From: Bagarius yarrelli
Taxonomy: Eukaryota > Chordata > Actinopteri > Siluriformes > Sisoridae
NCBI GenBank assembly: GCA_005784505.1
Contig: VCAZ01000158.1
Location: forward strand, 459,501-523,500
Length of the DNA stretch: 64,000 bases
Direction of reading: 5' to 3'
Shown here: positions 1 to 11,270 of the stretch, piece after piece
Layout of the letters: every line of letters starts with the position of its first letter
Numbering within the stretch: position 1 is the stretch's first letter
Position numbers and translations under genes: made by a program
The notes under the pieces: model-generated
What the model was told of the DNA's origin: nothing
What the model saw: only the letters and a program-made list of their open reading frames with translations
Databases searched by the model: none

Positions 1-1239
1 GCACACATGCACTTTATGTTTGTTATCATCAGTAGCTCTTTGTTGGTTGTTGCTTCCGTGTAATTCTGTGTTTTGTGTAGCAACATGGGGTCCTGGAGAA
101 ACGTTGTTTCATTTTACTGTGTACTGCATCTGCTATATATATGGTTGAAATGACAGTAAATTTAATCTTTTATTCAGATATCATGGCAACACATCCGTCT
201 TTATCTATGAAGCAACAGTTTGTGATTTTTAATAGCGTCTGTAGGTGTGTGATACAAACAGCATTACTAAGTCAAACTAGTCGCATTTAAATACGACTTA
301 TCTTGTAAAGCTGTCAGGTTTCTTTATTTTTAATTTTTTGGTACATCTTTCTGGCCCTGAAATAGGCTCCGCCCTCTAGTCTAATAATAAAATAAACAGT
401 TTTACCAGATCAAAATTAGGTCAGCTAAAGAGAACTGCGAAACCGTGAAAACTGTGAAATTACAGAAAATTATGTATTGTTGCTTTAATTATTCTGTTAC
501 TCCAAAATTATTACATTAATTATTTCAGAACTAACAAATAAAAAAAGTGAGTAATCGTTTACGAGTTCTTTTCTCCCCAAAGCCAAATGTTTGGCTCATG
601 CTGTCTGTGTGTGTGTGTGTGTGTGTGTGCACGCAAAGCTAACATCGAGGCTACTAAATTGATTTAATTTCCAAAATAAAAGCCAGAATTAGTCTGATTT
701 GTTTTCCTGAGCCATCAGCTGATACGAAACTGGAACAGCTGCCATCACTCTCTCACTCACACTCACACACAAACACACACACGATGTAATGCATTAGACG
801 CTGCTGTCTGTGTAGCGGTCTAATGCAGTGGCGTATTACGCTAACATGCTGCATTAAAAGCGGCCTTCTAAAGAAAGCTTTCAAAAGCCAAAGGACAAAG
901 ACCTGCTATCGATCAGGGAGGAATGATGAAGATGAAGGGGGAAACAGAGGAAGAAATGGAGGAGGGGGAGGTTGCCAGGTTGCAGTAATCACAGCATTGC
1001 AGCGACAGAAAGCTGTTATGAACAATGCATGCGCTGACTGCAAACTGTTCTGAAGGGATTTTCTTCGGACACAAAAAATTTCTGTTTAATTAAAGGAAAA
1101 TATGTTGGTTTCGTGCATAAACTATGTTTTAATTACTTCGAATTTTTGACTAATCAGAACGAAGAACTCAACAGCACCACCCTGTAACAGTGTATTTACT
1201 GCCAATTTAATCAGACATAAAACACCTGAGAAAAAAGAG

Positions 1240-1690
1240 GACAAGCAAAAGCATGAAGAGAAAACGATAGGGGAAGAATGGAAGCAAGAGTACCAAGGAA
1301 AATGAAGAAAGAGTGAAAGAGAGAAAGAGAGCCAATAAGAGGTGAAAAAGGGAAGTAGGAGAAAGAGAATGAGAAAGGGGAGGGTAAGAGAGAAGGAAAA
1401 GAGGCAAAAGAGGGCAGAGTAAGAGAGAATTCAAGGCAAAGAGAAAGAACGAAAATAGGAAAACGGAAAAAAAGCGAGAGTGAATGAGAAAGACTGGAAA
1501 AAGAGAAAAGAAAAAAAGGAAAAAGAGCGAAATGGAGAGCGAGCAAAAGATGCGAAAGAGAAAGAGTGAGAGAGAGCAAAAGGGAGAGAGAAAAAAAGAG
1601 AGGAAAGAGGATGAGACAGAGAGACAGAGAAAAAGAGAGAGAGAGGATAAGAGCTGGTGACAGGATGTTGTAAAGCGAGACAGAAAGGAA
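1240..1690 (+). repeat. Purine-rich (GA) degenerate tract
   Basis: About 450 bases in which the plus strand is overwhelmingly A and G (gagaaag, aaagagaga variants) with few pyrimidines. It is degenerate and not a pure dinucleotide run. The open frames here (SLSL/FSF-rich on the minus strand) are artefacts of it. Confidence 0.85.
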
Positions 1691-2224
1691 GTGTGTCGCG
1701 TCTGAGCTTCAGCAATTAATAGTCGTCTTAGCCATTAGTCTGCCGGCCTTACTCCAACAATCGATACACTCTCGGAGCCCAGAGGAGTTTAACACAGCCG
1801 TCACGCCGCACCAATGAGGAAGAGAAAAAGAAAAAATAATGAAAGATGACATCACCATGAACGCTTTAAAAAATAAAAGATCAGAACGCAGAGCACGGAA
1901 AATCCGTAGTCTGGACGAACGTGTGTGTCGTGTTATATTTCTCGTCCTCCTACACACCCCGTCTCTCGGACAGAAGAACATGTTTAACGCAGGGACGCGA
2001 TGTAAATTCTGCACAGAGAGACACGTTGGAGCTGAGGAAAACGCCGGGCCGAGAGCCATAAGTCAAAATCCAGCCGAATTTTATTCTACATAAAAAAGAA
2101 AAGACAGGAAGAGACACGACCCCTAAACACTGAACCAGAAAACTGCTAAAACACTAGAGAAACATTACTCTAACATTTGTCCTTCAGTTAGACTGACGTA
2201 AGAAGCTGACAAAAATTTGTTTTA

Positions 2225-2570
2225 AATTGATCACATGATTTTTTTGTGTTTAGATTACAAAGCAAAAGTAATGACACCCTGTAAAAGTTTTGCCATTTTG
2301 TCGCTTTCACTTCTGTCTAACTTTCGAAATGTTCTTTTGTTGCATGTTTGTAAAAAATGCTTATAACTGCTAAGTAATGTCAAAAAGTTTCAGGACACAC
2401 CAACAACAGGTGGTGTGTAGCCTGACAAATACGCCCCAGTGTTTGTTCACATAATCAATTGTTTTCTTTTTGATTCAGACTGAAAAAATCCCATTAGTAA
2501 CATACCTTACTAACAGATAGGTGCAGTTTTTAGTTCAATGGTGCCGATACTTTTGACACCCGATGTAGCT
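2225..2570. mobile_element. Possible Tc1/mariner-type relic
   Basis: The left part has 'gtaatgacaccctgtaaaagttt' type wording and the right end 'ggtgccgatacttttgacaccc', together resembling the inverted ends of fish Tc1-like elements (a 'gcaaaagtattggcaccc' style). No transposase frame is visible. A weak call. Confidence 0.3.
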
Positions 2571-2639
2571 ATGAGACGAGCTTTTCATTAGGTGAAGACC
2601 CTTTTATTGCTTTGATTTGTTTCTACGTTTTCTAATCTC

Positions 2640-2966
2640 ACTTTACTTCTCTCTTTTCTAAGGATGAATAATTCAGCAAAATCAAAAAAAGGGAGGGTGA
2701 GATGTAAAAGCTGCTTTCATTTATCCTCTCACATCACATCTCTCGTTTCTATCTCCTAGTTCCTCTCTCTTCCTCTCTTTTTCTTTTTCCTTTTTTTCTC
2801 TTTGATTCTGTCTTTTTTTCTGTCTTTTTTCCTTTCTCCTGTTCTTTCCTACTCTATTTCTCTAGTTGTCTTTCTCTATTATGCTCTCATTCTTTTTTCT
2901 CATCCTCTCTCCCTTTTTTCCTCTCACTCTTCTCCTGTTTTCACTCTCTCTCTCTTTCTCTCTCCT

Positions 2967-3036
<70 letters not shown>
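2640..3036 (+). repeat. Pyrimidine-rich tract followed by a (CA)n microsatellite
   Basis: About 320 bases of C/T-rich plus strand (2640-2966) run into roughly 33 CA units (2968-3035). Confidence 0.9.
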
Positions 3037-3693
3037 CATCCTAAGCAAGGCTCCTGCTGCCTACAGTAAGCGGAATTCCTGGAGGTCCAGTGTTGAATAG
3101 CCTCAGTCTCAAAGCCGGAACACGTCACGATGAGCAGATGTGTCTCTCTGTGACAAACACGCCATCTGCAGCTCAAACGGGTGTCGGTTTATGATATGCT
3201 AATCGCATTTAAATCTATGCTGCGTGTCCCGTGTCCTCAAGATGCTCTTTAGAAATCCATTTTTTGGGGGCGCTGTGAGATTCCGCAAGGCAGGAGAAAT
3301 AGTAAGACAACTCTATGGTTGTTGCTAGGTCACCGTCGGTCACAGTGGATTTTTCTGAAACACTGAACTGCTGATTCACGCACGTATCCGGACGCAGCGT
3401 TTCCCTGGACTCTGATCATTAAATCAACCGCCTGTCCCCGGCGCAGGGACTGAACCCCAAACGCTTCACAATCCTCTAATGTTCCATTAAACATGTTAGG
3501 CTGCTTTCTCGTCCAAGAGAATTCATTAACAATCGGTGAAGTTTATGGCTTTCAGAGTCAGTGTGTCATTAGAGTATTAAAAACACTCCTGTTAGAAAAT
3601 GTAAAAAAAAAAACTGTAATTATTAAATGGCTACGACTTTTTTGGCTTTATTAAAGGAAAATGGCGGAAATGGCGTATCTGGACAAATATTTA

Positions 3694-4125
3694 GGCTGCG
3701 TAAAATCGTAAATTTGAGTAGGTACCACATTTGAGTTAGTACACACTTCCTGTCCTGTCAAAAAATGAAAATGAAATTTGGACTTACCACTTCCGCCATG
3801 TTGATATGGTGGCGTGACATATGATGCACAACAGCGTAAAAATTTTCAATTGGAGGATACTAATCAAGAAAAATTTTAACCATAATTTCTCTGTTGCATT
3901 TTAAGCTACTTAAAGCATTTGCTGAATCACCGCTTTTCGCCATTTTGCAATATGATGAGTCGCCTCTCCCGTGGGATCATGGGTAAAGTGTCTATTGCAT
4001 ACGTATTTCAAAATCCAGGCGGAAGTAATAGATCATCCACACAATGTTTCTTTCATTCTAACAATTCGCCTCGCACACTCATTTACACATACTCTATAGT
4101 AGAAAAGTATGCAGTCTTTTCAAGA
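3694..4125 (+). mobile_element. Dispersed non-autonomous DNA-transposon-like element, copy 1
   Basis: Shares an ordered set of words with copies at 12.1, 30.9 and 57.7 kb: 'catgttgatatggt..catgacatatg', 'gctacttaaag', 'cgctttt(c)gccattttgcaatatgatgagtcg', 'ctcccgtgggatcatggg', 'aagtaatagatcatcca' and 'cactcatttacacatactctatagta'. Ends resemble the 'cggacgcag' / 'atactactt' type of fish elements. No transposase. Confidence 0.65.
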
Positions 4126-4964
4126 CTCAAATAAAAACAGACGCCAAGGAAGAACCCGCACGAGTGGATAAGTAGACCGTCTGTGTTGGTTTGATTAATG
4201 TGTAGCTCTGCTTTCCGTGGACTCCCCTATTAACCCAGCCTCTCTCTCTCTCTCACACACACTCACGCTCGCACATTAGAACAACATCAGCACTTAATTA
4301 AACAGGCCATTTCACACCTGGTGTGCATAGCGGTGCTCCGACAAGCCTGCGTCCATATGTTCGCTCTGGTCATGCACTGGCAACACCACACAAAGGCCTG
4401 CTAATCTGATTCTCTCTCACTCTCTCTCTCTCACACACACAAACACACACACAAACACACACACAGACACACACACTGCCTGCTTGCCTTCTGTAAGGTT
4501 GTTTTTTTATGTCTGCTTGTTTGGGTGACACTGCGAAACCTGATCGTCAATGTTTAAATACAAGAAAATGAACAGCGACAAAAAAACAAGAACCAACCTG
4601 GAAAAAAAACCCCAGGAAGCTACAGAACTCAAAGGTGCTTTTCTATGAATAAGTGGAACGTTGACAAAAATGTGGCGATGTGCCTTTTATTGTTTTCTCT
4701 TTTACCCCCTCAAGTGGACAACATTAATATTACAGACATGACCTCTAAATCTGATTGATAGAAATGGCTGATAGGCTTGCTGCAATAGTCTGTAATGTTG
4801 CTGTCCCCAGTGTTAAGTCGCAAGTAAGTTTCATTTATCATGTGAAATATTCATTATGTTAATAAAAGTTCTGTGTTTACTATAAATCAGTTTGTCTTTT
4901 TTCCTGTTTTGTTGCAAATTGCCAATTAAACATGAAGAAAAGTGGGAAAACTCCAACAAACAAA

Positions 4965-5150
4965 ACTGTGGGACTGAAGATCAGAAGATTGTGGGCTTAA
5001 AACCCAGCACCACCAAGCTGCCCCTGTTGGGCCCCTAAGCAAGGCCCTTAACTGCTTAGTTAAATATAAGTTGCTCTGAAACAGTGAGACAAATATAAGT
5101 TGCTCTAAGTAAAGGCGTCTGCTAAATGTCAGCAATGTAAATGTTAAAGT
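4965..5150 (+). mobile_element. tRNA-derived SINE fragment
   Basis: Carries the characteristic SINE body 'gggcccctaagcaaggcccttaa' and the tail 'aaggcgtctgctaaatgtcagcaatgtaaatg'. The 'aaatataagttgctct' segment is present twice (about 5065 and 5092), a small internal duplication. Confidence 0.7.
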
Positions 5151-5789
5151 GTCCGTCTGGAGCATCTGCCACTGGAGTAGTGGATGTTTTACTATCTAAG
5201 TGTATCTGTTTGCTTGACCTGGTGCTTTCAGCCAGTGTCAGAGAAAAAAAGAGAGAGAGAAAGAAAGAGAGATAGTGAGAGAAAGAGAGCGAGCTCGTCA
5301 GTTCCTGCTCCAGATGGAGGGGTCAGTGCTGCTTGGCTGCTCTCCTCATGTCTGGCCACACAAAAACAGGGGCAGCCCTTAGGACAACCCCCTTCCTCAT
5401 CCCTCTCTCTGCCTTTCTCCCTATCTGTTTAACTCTGCGCTCATCCCTTGTTTCTATATCCATTCTGATCTCTCACTCTCTATCGTCTCTCTATTATAGA
5501 CAGATAAACAACGATGCACCTTTAGAGCGACTGCCTTAACAGAAAAAAAGAGAGAGAGTGAAAGATAGACACAGAGTTATCCTGTTCCGCCATTGTGGTT
5601 TTGACGATGCGAACGACTTTTTAACCGAGCAGAGTCACAACATAAGCTCTGTCGATTAGTCATAATTAGTCAGTGATCATAGTGGTGTTGTGATTCACCG
5701 TTTCATCAAAGGCTGAGTGCTCAGGTCTCGCGGCTCAGTGTGATGCCTGTGTGGGAGTAAAGCAGGCTGCTAGGCTTAAATCAATGCCA

Positions 5790-5800
5790 GTGTGTTCGTA

Positions 5801-5835
<35 letters not shown>
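5790..5835 (+). repeat. (CA)n microsatellite
   Basis: About 15 CA units at 5803-5834. Confidence 0.9.
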
Positions 5836-6486
5836 CACGGCAGGAGTCCAGGGCACGGTAAGGGCAGGATGCGCCCCATATGCTGGAAGACAACAGCGTA
5901 TGCTAAAAAGGGTGATGACTGCCAGGCACTGTGGGGGGGATTTACACCACTTGCTCGGTGTATCTTCACTTCTGTGTCTGCGTGGATGAGTTTGCAAATA
6001 TGGGTTTTGCTCGTTAAACTATTTTTGGCAACACTGTAAAAGTGAGCCAATTCACAAAAAAATGGGGTGCCAATACTTTACTGAATTAAACCCTATTTAG
6101 TGTAGATGAAGCAGTTTTATCTGGAGAGCAAACGCGAGAGTGTACTGTCCTGTGATAAAGACGGCGAAGACGGCCGAAAAAAAAATGGGTTTCTGTTGAT
6201 GACAGACTGATTCATTGTTTTAAGTGATATTTTCCTGATATTTAATATTCTTTTTTAATATCAGTATTGTAATATCGGGTCCACCGATACATGAAACTAT
6301 CTTGTGGGCTGTTCCGAGATTTGCACACACAACCTAATTTTGCTCAACTGCCAGTTTGAAGTCCCGCTAAAGTAGCAAAGCTTTTTTTTTAAATTTAATT
6401 CAGATGGTTTGGGACATTCCCATTATTTTTTTTTTATTTGTCAGGTACATTTTTGTTCTTTATTTGTTTATTTGCTACCTAAAAAG

Positions 6487-6795
6487 TGTGGCAGTGGTAG
6501 CTCAAACAGTTAAGGCACTAAGTTATTGATTGAAATACCAGGAAGATCTGTGTTCAAGCCCCAACGCTGCCAGTTTGCCACAACGCTGCCAGTTTACCGC
6601 AATGTTCTAAGATGGGATATGCAAGAAAACAAATTTCACTGTGATGTAAAGTTTATGTGTCAAATAAAGACATTTACATTTACATTTAAGTAATAGCTTA
6701 ATGGTTGGACTGCTGAATGCAGGATTATGGGTTTAATTCCCATCAGTGGGCCCCTAAAGAAGACCCTTAACTCTAATGAGATGAATGGAAGTGGC
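6487..6795 (+). mobile_element. tRNA-derived SINE with visible A and B boxes, plus a second fragment
   Basis: Starts 'gtggcagtggtagctcaaac' (A-box-like) and has the B-box-like 'tgttcaagcccc' at 6551-6562. The tRNA-unrelated body ends 'gaaaacaaatttcactgtgatgtaaagtttatg', followed by an 'acattt' tail near 6670-6688. A second piece with 'gggcccctaaagaagaccctt' follows (6690-6795). The pol III promoter looks degraded. The duplicated words 'caacgctgccagtttgcc' / 'caacgctgccagtttacc' show a local duplication. Confidence 0.75.
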
Positions 6796-7303
6796 TCTTA
6801 ATTTTGATCAAAGACACTTTTTCAATTTAGTTGATGAATTTATAATAATGAAGTAATAAAAGTGTCATAGTTCTTGCTTTGAAAAGGTAAAATGACGGTA
6901 TTGACAGTGTTATAATTATGTGTTATAAATGGCTCAAAATCAGAAGTAAAACGATCGATAAATATTGGTTTTGCCTATCGACCAAATCAACATGCAAATA
7001 ATCAGCATCAGTATCGATTCCAACAATATTTATATCAGTCGATCTCTAGTGAGTAAACTATTATACAGTATCAACATGAATAAAAAGGAAAACTCTCTTG
7101 CTTTACTGACCTCAATCCAAAACAAAATAGAGGCTGGTAATAACTAGTTATTTACTAGTTATATTACTAGTTCTGCAAACATAACATTTAACTATAACTG
7201 AATAGAAAAAATACAATGAATATTTTCCTTTCTTGAATGAAACATTCCTTCCATCACAGCGACGACAGAGCGTCCTTCGATCAAACATGCTGTGGCTTAA
7301 CCG

Positions 7304-7335
7304 TAATGTATGTGTGTGTGTGTGTGTGTGTGTGT
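7304..7335 (+). repeat. (GT)n microsatellite
   Basis: About 13 GT units. Confidence 0.85.
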
Positions 7336-7594
7336 TTCCCTTGTGGTCTGTTTTTAAATGCCACCCACTCACAAAACAGCAGAGCAAAAGAAAACCAGAG
7401 CAGGTTTAAACTAGCAGAACAAAAGGAAGAAAGATGGTTAAGAGACGGAGAGTTGTGTTTCGGGTTGGAGTGTGAGTGCGGTGTGTTGTGAAGCAGGAGT
7501 GTGAGTGTGAGGGAGAAATAACAGTGGGAGTGCAAGGGTGAATTTGTAAAAGATTGGGGTTACGTGCTCTCTTCAGAGAGTAATAAATCAAAGA

Positions 7595-7685
7595 GCGGGG
7601 AGCAGGGAGGGAGAGAGAGAGACAGGAAGTGAGAGAGAGAGAGACTGAGACAGAGAGAGAGAGAGAGAGAGAAAAAGAGAGAATG
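7595..7685 (+). repeat. GA-rich microsatellite tract
   Basis: Imperfect GAGA runs within about 90 bases of purine-rich plus strand. Confidence 0.8.
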
Positions 7686-7957
7686 ACTGATTAAGAGCAG
7701 AGACTCAAGGGTGGCTGGCTTGGAGTGTTAGGTCTGACCCTGCTCAGTGGGCTGAATCGCCAGACATTTCCAGACTGAGACGGTGAGGAACTGTGTGGGA
7801 TTCGAACCCACCTCCAACCCAGAACGGTAAACAATTGTGTAACGTCTTGTGTTAAACAGCTTTCTGACTTGATGCGTCTGCGTGGGGGGGCTGGAGCTAA
7901 AATCAGACACGCCAGCGCCATCCTAACGCTCGGCAGGGTGCCGGAGCCAAAACCTCC

Positions 7958-7960
<3 letters not shown>

Positions 7961-7992
<32 letters not shown>
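7961..7992 (+). repeat. (CT)n microsatellite
   Basis: About 15 uninterrupted CT units followed by further T/C-rich sequence. Confidence 0.9.
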
Positions 7993-7995
<3 letters not shown>

Positions 7996-8460
7996 ATCTC
8001 TGTTTGTGTGTCTCTCTCTTTCTGTTTAGGGCAGGACAGGAGGTCTGGACTTGACAGCCTCCCTGTAGATGATGTTGACATGAACAAATATTTTCAGCAG
8101 CATTTTTTGGCACCTTTCTGAAAAGCATGTTCATTTAGCCCCGCCCACAAAACGCCATATATTGTTAATCAAGATCACTAAACAGTTGACGGACTTTCAT
8201 TTTGCTAATGAGCTGGATTTTCCTTAGTTTCCCCTCACACACACACTTGCACGCATGCTGCCTAGACTGCTTGTCCTGATCCGGCGTATGTGAATACAAG
8301 TGAGACTGGAAGCCGCTGCGTTTTAAGTGTAAGTGGGTCATCGAGCGCGACCGAGTCTCCCGAGGGAACGCCGCTAATTCACTTTAGTAAGATTTCCACT
8401 AAAGAGCCATTAGCAGACTGACTTACAGAGCACACAGCTACACGTACACAGACAAAGCTA

Positions 8461-8516
8461 CATCCTGGGGTCGACTTAGATTGGGGGGTGAGGTGTGGTG
8501 GTGGTGGGGAGGGGGT
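8461..8516 (+). other. G-rich tract beside the gse1 exon donor
   Basis: Four G runs (8467-8470, 8483-8488, 8506-8509, 8511-8515) with GGTGGTGG between them. In gse1 RNA this reads as C-rich sequence starting about 9 bases after the donor of the shared exon, a position where poly-C-binding proteins could act. That role is inference. Confidence 0.5.
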
Positions 8517-8525
8517 TTTATTTAC

Positions 8526-8723
8526 CTCGAGGCTCCTCGGCTTGCTTGGCCAGCTTGCGGAGGGCGGCGGCGAATCCGGAGTGAGCAGACTGAGAAGCCG
8601 GGCTGCCATTGGCCACTATGGAGCCGTTGAGGGGCGACGGCGTGAGCGGGCTGACCGTCGCCGTGGTACGCGTCGCTGTGGAGATCATGCCTAGTGAGGG
8701 CGACTTCGGCTCATGGCTCATGC
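8526..8723 (-). CDS. gse1: gse1 shared coding exon near the N-terminus (partial gene)
   Basis: The minus strand reads MSHEPKSPSLGM, then ISTATRTTATVSPLTPSPLNG, then a Ser/Ala-rich spacer and SGFAAALRKLAKQAEEPRG. I recognise this as the N-terminal segment of genetic suppressor element 1 (GSE1/KIAA0182), which is known as a coiled-coil nuclear protein found with HDAC1/2 and LSD1 co-repressor complexes. A good acceptor (tctcccacag) precedes the exon. It opens with the two bases GC, completing a Gly codon begun in an upstream exon, before ATG AGC CAT GAG. It closes at CGA G followed by donor GTAAAT, phase 1, which fits the conserved PRG split. The spacer between PLNG and FAAAL looks several residues shorter than my memory of the mammalian protein. 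The ATG at 8721 could serve as an internal start, but homologues usually splice a short alternative N-terminus onto it. The following exons are not found between 1 and 8500 and presumably lie to the left. Confidence 0.93.
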
Positions 8724-8859
8724 CTGTGGGAGACACGGAGAGAAACAATGAGAGAACTGCTTTGTTATTTGTTTTAAGCAAGGCTGGATTTCAGGCGAGT
8801 GTGACACACTCTGTCCATCAGCAGCTGCTGAGTCATGCATTTAAGCAAATAAAGCTTTG

Positions 8860-8861
<2 letters not shown>

Positions 8862-8904
<43 letters not shown>

Positions 8905-8992
8905 ATACACACACACACACACTACACACACACATACACACACATACACACACATACACACACACACACATACACACACACACACATATATA
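8862..8992 (+). repeat. Compound (CA)n microsatellite with TA/CCA interruptions
   Basis: About 130 bases of CA interrupted by 'cccatac', 'ctacac' and several 'catac' steps. Confidence 0.9.
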
Positions 8993-9085
8993 CTCATATA
9001 CCAAACACTATGGGCAGCTGGAGGTACAGAGGCAAAGGTCAAAGGTTACACCCAAGGTCAAGCATAGCTTGTCAAGAGTGGGTGC

Positions 9086-9088
<3 letters not shown>

Positions 9089-9124
<36 letters not shown>

Positions 9125-9178
9125 GCGCGCACACACACACATACGCGCGCACACACACACACATACGCGCGCACACAC
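9089..9178 (+). repeat. (CA)n array with three CGCGCG inserts
   Basis: A CA run followed by three copies of a unit of about 20-22 bases made of 'atacgcgcgc' plus CA repeats. It is strictly alternating purine-pyrimidine, favourable for Z-DNA. Confidence 0.9.
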
Positions 9179-9757
9179 ATTCCATTTTGACTCATAGCGC
9201 ATTCTTTTCTTGTTTTATTTTTATTTTTGTCTTTATTGTAAGAGGACAGGAAAGTAGCTAGACAGGAAATGAGGTGTGAGCGAGAAAGGGGGATTATCCG
9301 CTTTAATATTCGCTTGACATCTAATATTTAATTCTCTTTGTTCTGATTGGTAAAAAGCCAGTGAGTCATTTATAGTCATCTGCAGTGACGTAACACTCCG
9401 TATAAATAGATCAAAAAAGTACAGTTACGTTTTATTACAGTTTTTTACTGGTTTGGTCATGTGACCGATTCTATAACAGAGCCATAGAAACCGATTCAGT
9501 AATTTGCATAAACAAATAAAACATCTATTTTAAGAATCCTAATTTAGGCATGTTCAGGATACAACACACACACACACACCATATTTAAGCACACACACAC
9601 ACACTTCCGTCTATAAACTCGACATGACGAGTGGCTGTGTTGGTGTCAGTATTTTTTTTTTCAGAGAGGCGAATTGACGAGTGTTCTGTCACTCAGCGTC
9701 TTTCGCTGAAAGGAGACACCAGTGACAGTAGTGGAATCTCACATACACACTTTAAGA

Positions 9758-9786
9758 AACACACACACACACACACACACACACAC
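9758..9786 (+). repeat. (CA)n microsatellite
   Basis: About 13 CA units, with shorter CA runs at 9566-9578 and 9591-9602. Confidence 0.85.
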
Positions 9787-9910
9787 CAAAGCACACATGA
9801 GGAGTATCTTTACAGTGTAAGGATGATTTGAGGGCAGAGTATTTTTATGCGACTTGTGATTGAATCAGGCAGGTCAAAACAGATGCCAGGCCTCGGGCAG
9901 AGAGTGAGAC

Positions 9911-9912
9911 AC

Positions 9913-9990
<78 letters not shown>

Positions 9991-10023
9991 AGAGACAGAG
10001 AGAGAGACAGAGAGAGAGAGAGA
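9911..10023 (+). repeat. (GA)n tract with a duplicated GGGAGGGAGAGACAG block
   Basis: GA runs separated by two copies of 'gagggagggagagacagag', about 44 bases apart, and further GACAGAGA steps. Confidence 0.88.
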
Positions 10024-10079
10024 TACAAAGGGACAGAGAGGGAAATCTAATTTAAGATATTTAATATTTATATTAACCA

Positions 10080-10860
10080 ATTGGCCTCTATTCTAGCGGG
10101 TTCTACAGCACGGGTCTCACTCTACACGACTTGGAAGTAAAGTTCTTGCTGTACGCAGATGACCTGGTCCTGCTGTCCCCCACAGCTCATTTCACTCACA
10201 CACACACTGACACACCTCCACACCAGGAGCAGACACACGCCAAAACAATCAGATCTCAACAAATTATAACACTACAAAAACACAACTACATCACACACTA
10301 AAACACACACACAAGCACAGAGTAAAATGCAGTGCTATCAGGCCCTAAATCGACAGTACACTGTAGCTAATTACCTGAAAACAGTGATTGATCCCAAACA
10401 CACACACACACACACACTGACGCGCTACAGACTCAGCGACGGGACGCTATAAGGCATCATAGCTACCTATAGATCAGAGAGTGTGTACACACTGCAACAC
10501 CAACGCCGTAGAGACAGAGCTGCACTTTCTCACAGAGTGCACAAAATATACACACCTACAACAAATACACTTTAATAAATTAGAATTAATTCACCCCCAG
10601 TTCATCAACCTACCCCACACTCACAAACTGCCCCCTCCTGCTGGGGAAAAAAAAGAAGAGTTGTGCCCTAGCAGGGTAGTATGTCTCCGCATGTCACACA
10701 CTGAGGGACAGTCAGTAACACACACACACACAAACACAAACTCAATCATATACACATACATACACACATACACACACAGCCCTGGTGTCTCATATACCTC
10801 TATTTATTTCTCTACTGTCTTTTTCTTTGTTGTTTTTCTGTATATTTTTGTCTATAATAT
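10080..10860 (+). pseudogene. LINE reverse-transcriptase remnant (non-LTR retrotransposon)
   Basis: The plus strand at 10139-10189 reads KFLLYADDLVLLSPTAH, the catalytic YADD box of non-LTR reverse transcriptases. Further on come fragments matching the C-terminal zinc-knuckle region (CNTNAVETELHFLTECTKY, about 10493-10549) and an ARYV.ACH.LRD-like tail in another frame near 10675-10705. CA expansions, frame changes and stops break it, so it cannot be functional. The T-rich 3' region (10795-10860) is interrupted by the L2-like insertion at 10869-11110 and resumes at about 11113. Confidence 0.82.
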
Positions 10861-10868
10861 GTTTGTTA

Positions 10869-11110
10869 GGCAGCACTCTGGTTTACTCCGGTTTCCTCCC
10901 AGTCCATAAACATGTTATGTTAGGTTGATTAGTGATTGTAAATTGTCCATAGAAGTGAGTGTGTGGCCCTGTGATGGACTGGTGACCTGTCCGGGGTGTA
11001 CCCCTCCTGCTTTTTGACCCTTTCAGAGACACCTGGGATAGACACCAGCAGATCCATGTGACCCCAAATTAGGGAATAAGCGAGTATAGAAGATGAATGA
11101 ATAAATGAAT
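10869..11110 (+). mobile_element. L2/Maui-like retrotransposon 3' end, nested insertion
   Basis: Contains the typical fish 3' end: 'ggtttcctcccagtcca', 'gtaaattgtccatag', 'ccctgtgatggactgg', 'gacctgtccggggtgtaccc', and the terminal 'agtatagaagatgaatgaat' tail repeat. It sits inside the 3' region of the preceding LINE. 'aatatgtttgtta' (10856-10868) and 'aatacgtttgttt' (11108-11120) look like diverged target-site copies. Confidence 0.8.
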
Positions 11111-11112
11111 AC

Positions 11113-11195
11113 GTTTGTTTTTACGTTTCTTTTGCTTTGGCAAAACTGTAACTATATAAGGACATAACAATAAAGCCTTTTGAATTTAAACTCGA
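11113..11195 (+). mobile_element. Terminal 3' tail of the interrupted LINE
   Basis: 'tgctttggcaaaactgtaac' and 'caataaagccttttgaattt' match the end of the LINE family, whose other tail is seen at 62450-62505. Confidence 0.7.
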
Positions 11196-11230
11196 CAGAC
11201 AGAGACAGAGATACAGACAAAGAGAGAGGC

Positions 11231-11268
<38 letters not shown>
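11196..11268 (+). repeat. (GA)n microsatellite
   Basis: GACAGAGA steps then about 15 GA units. Confidence 0.88.

Positions 11269-11270
<2 letters not shown>

Larger units (their letters stand above)
1..8525 (-). other. gse1 intron downstream of the shared exon (partial)
   Basis: No coding exon is recognisable here on either strand, and the next gse1 exon must lie left of the window. Contents are a CA/GT tract near 606-628, a 450-base purine tract (1240-1690), a possible Tc1-type relic (2225-2570), pyrimidine and CA tracts (2640-3036), a dispersed DNA-transposon copy (3694-4125), SINEs (4965-5150, 6487-6795), CA and GA/CT microsatellites at 5803, 7310, 7600 and 7961, and otherwise unique AT-rich sequence. 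Segments 1690-2060, 3380-3560 and 4180-4400 look unique and could include regulatory DNA, but nothing specific can be claimed. Confidence 0.7.

Noticed and set aside
7790..7830. Perfect tRNA-like T arm and B box on the minus strand (ggttcgaatccc)
   Set aside because: No matching acceptor stem, D arm or anticodon arm can be built upstream. More likely a repeat-derived or chance B box.
8857..9261. 134-codon plus-strand frame rich in Thr-His
   Set aside because: It is a translated CA microsatellite, with no family resemblance and no splice or start support.
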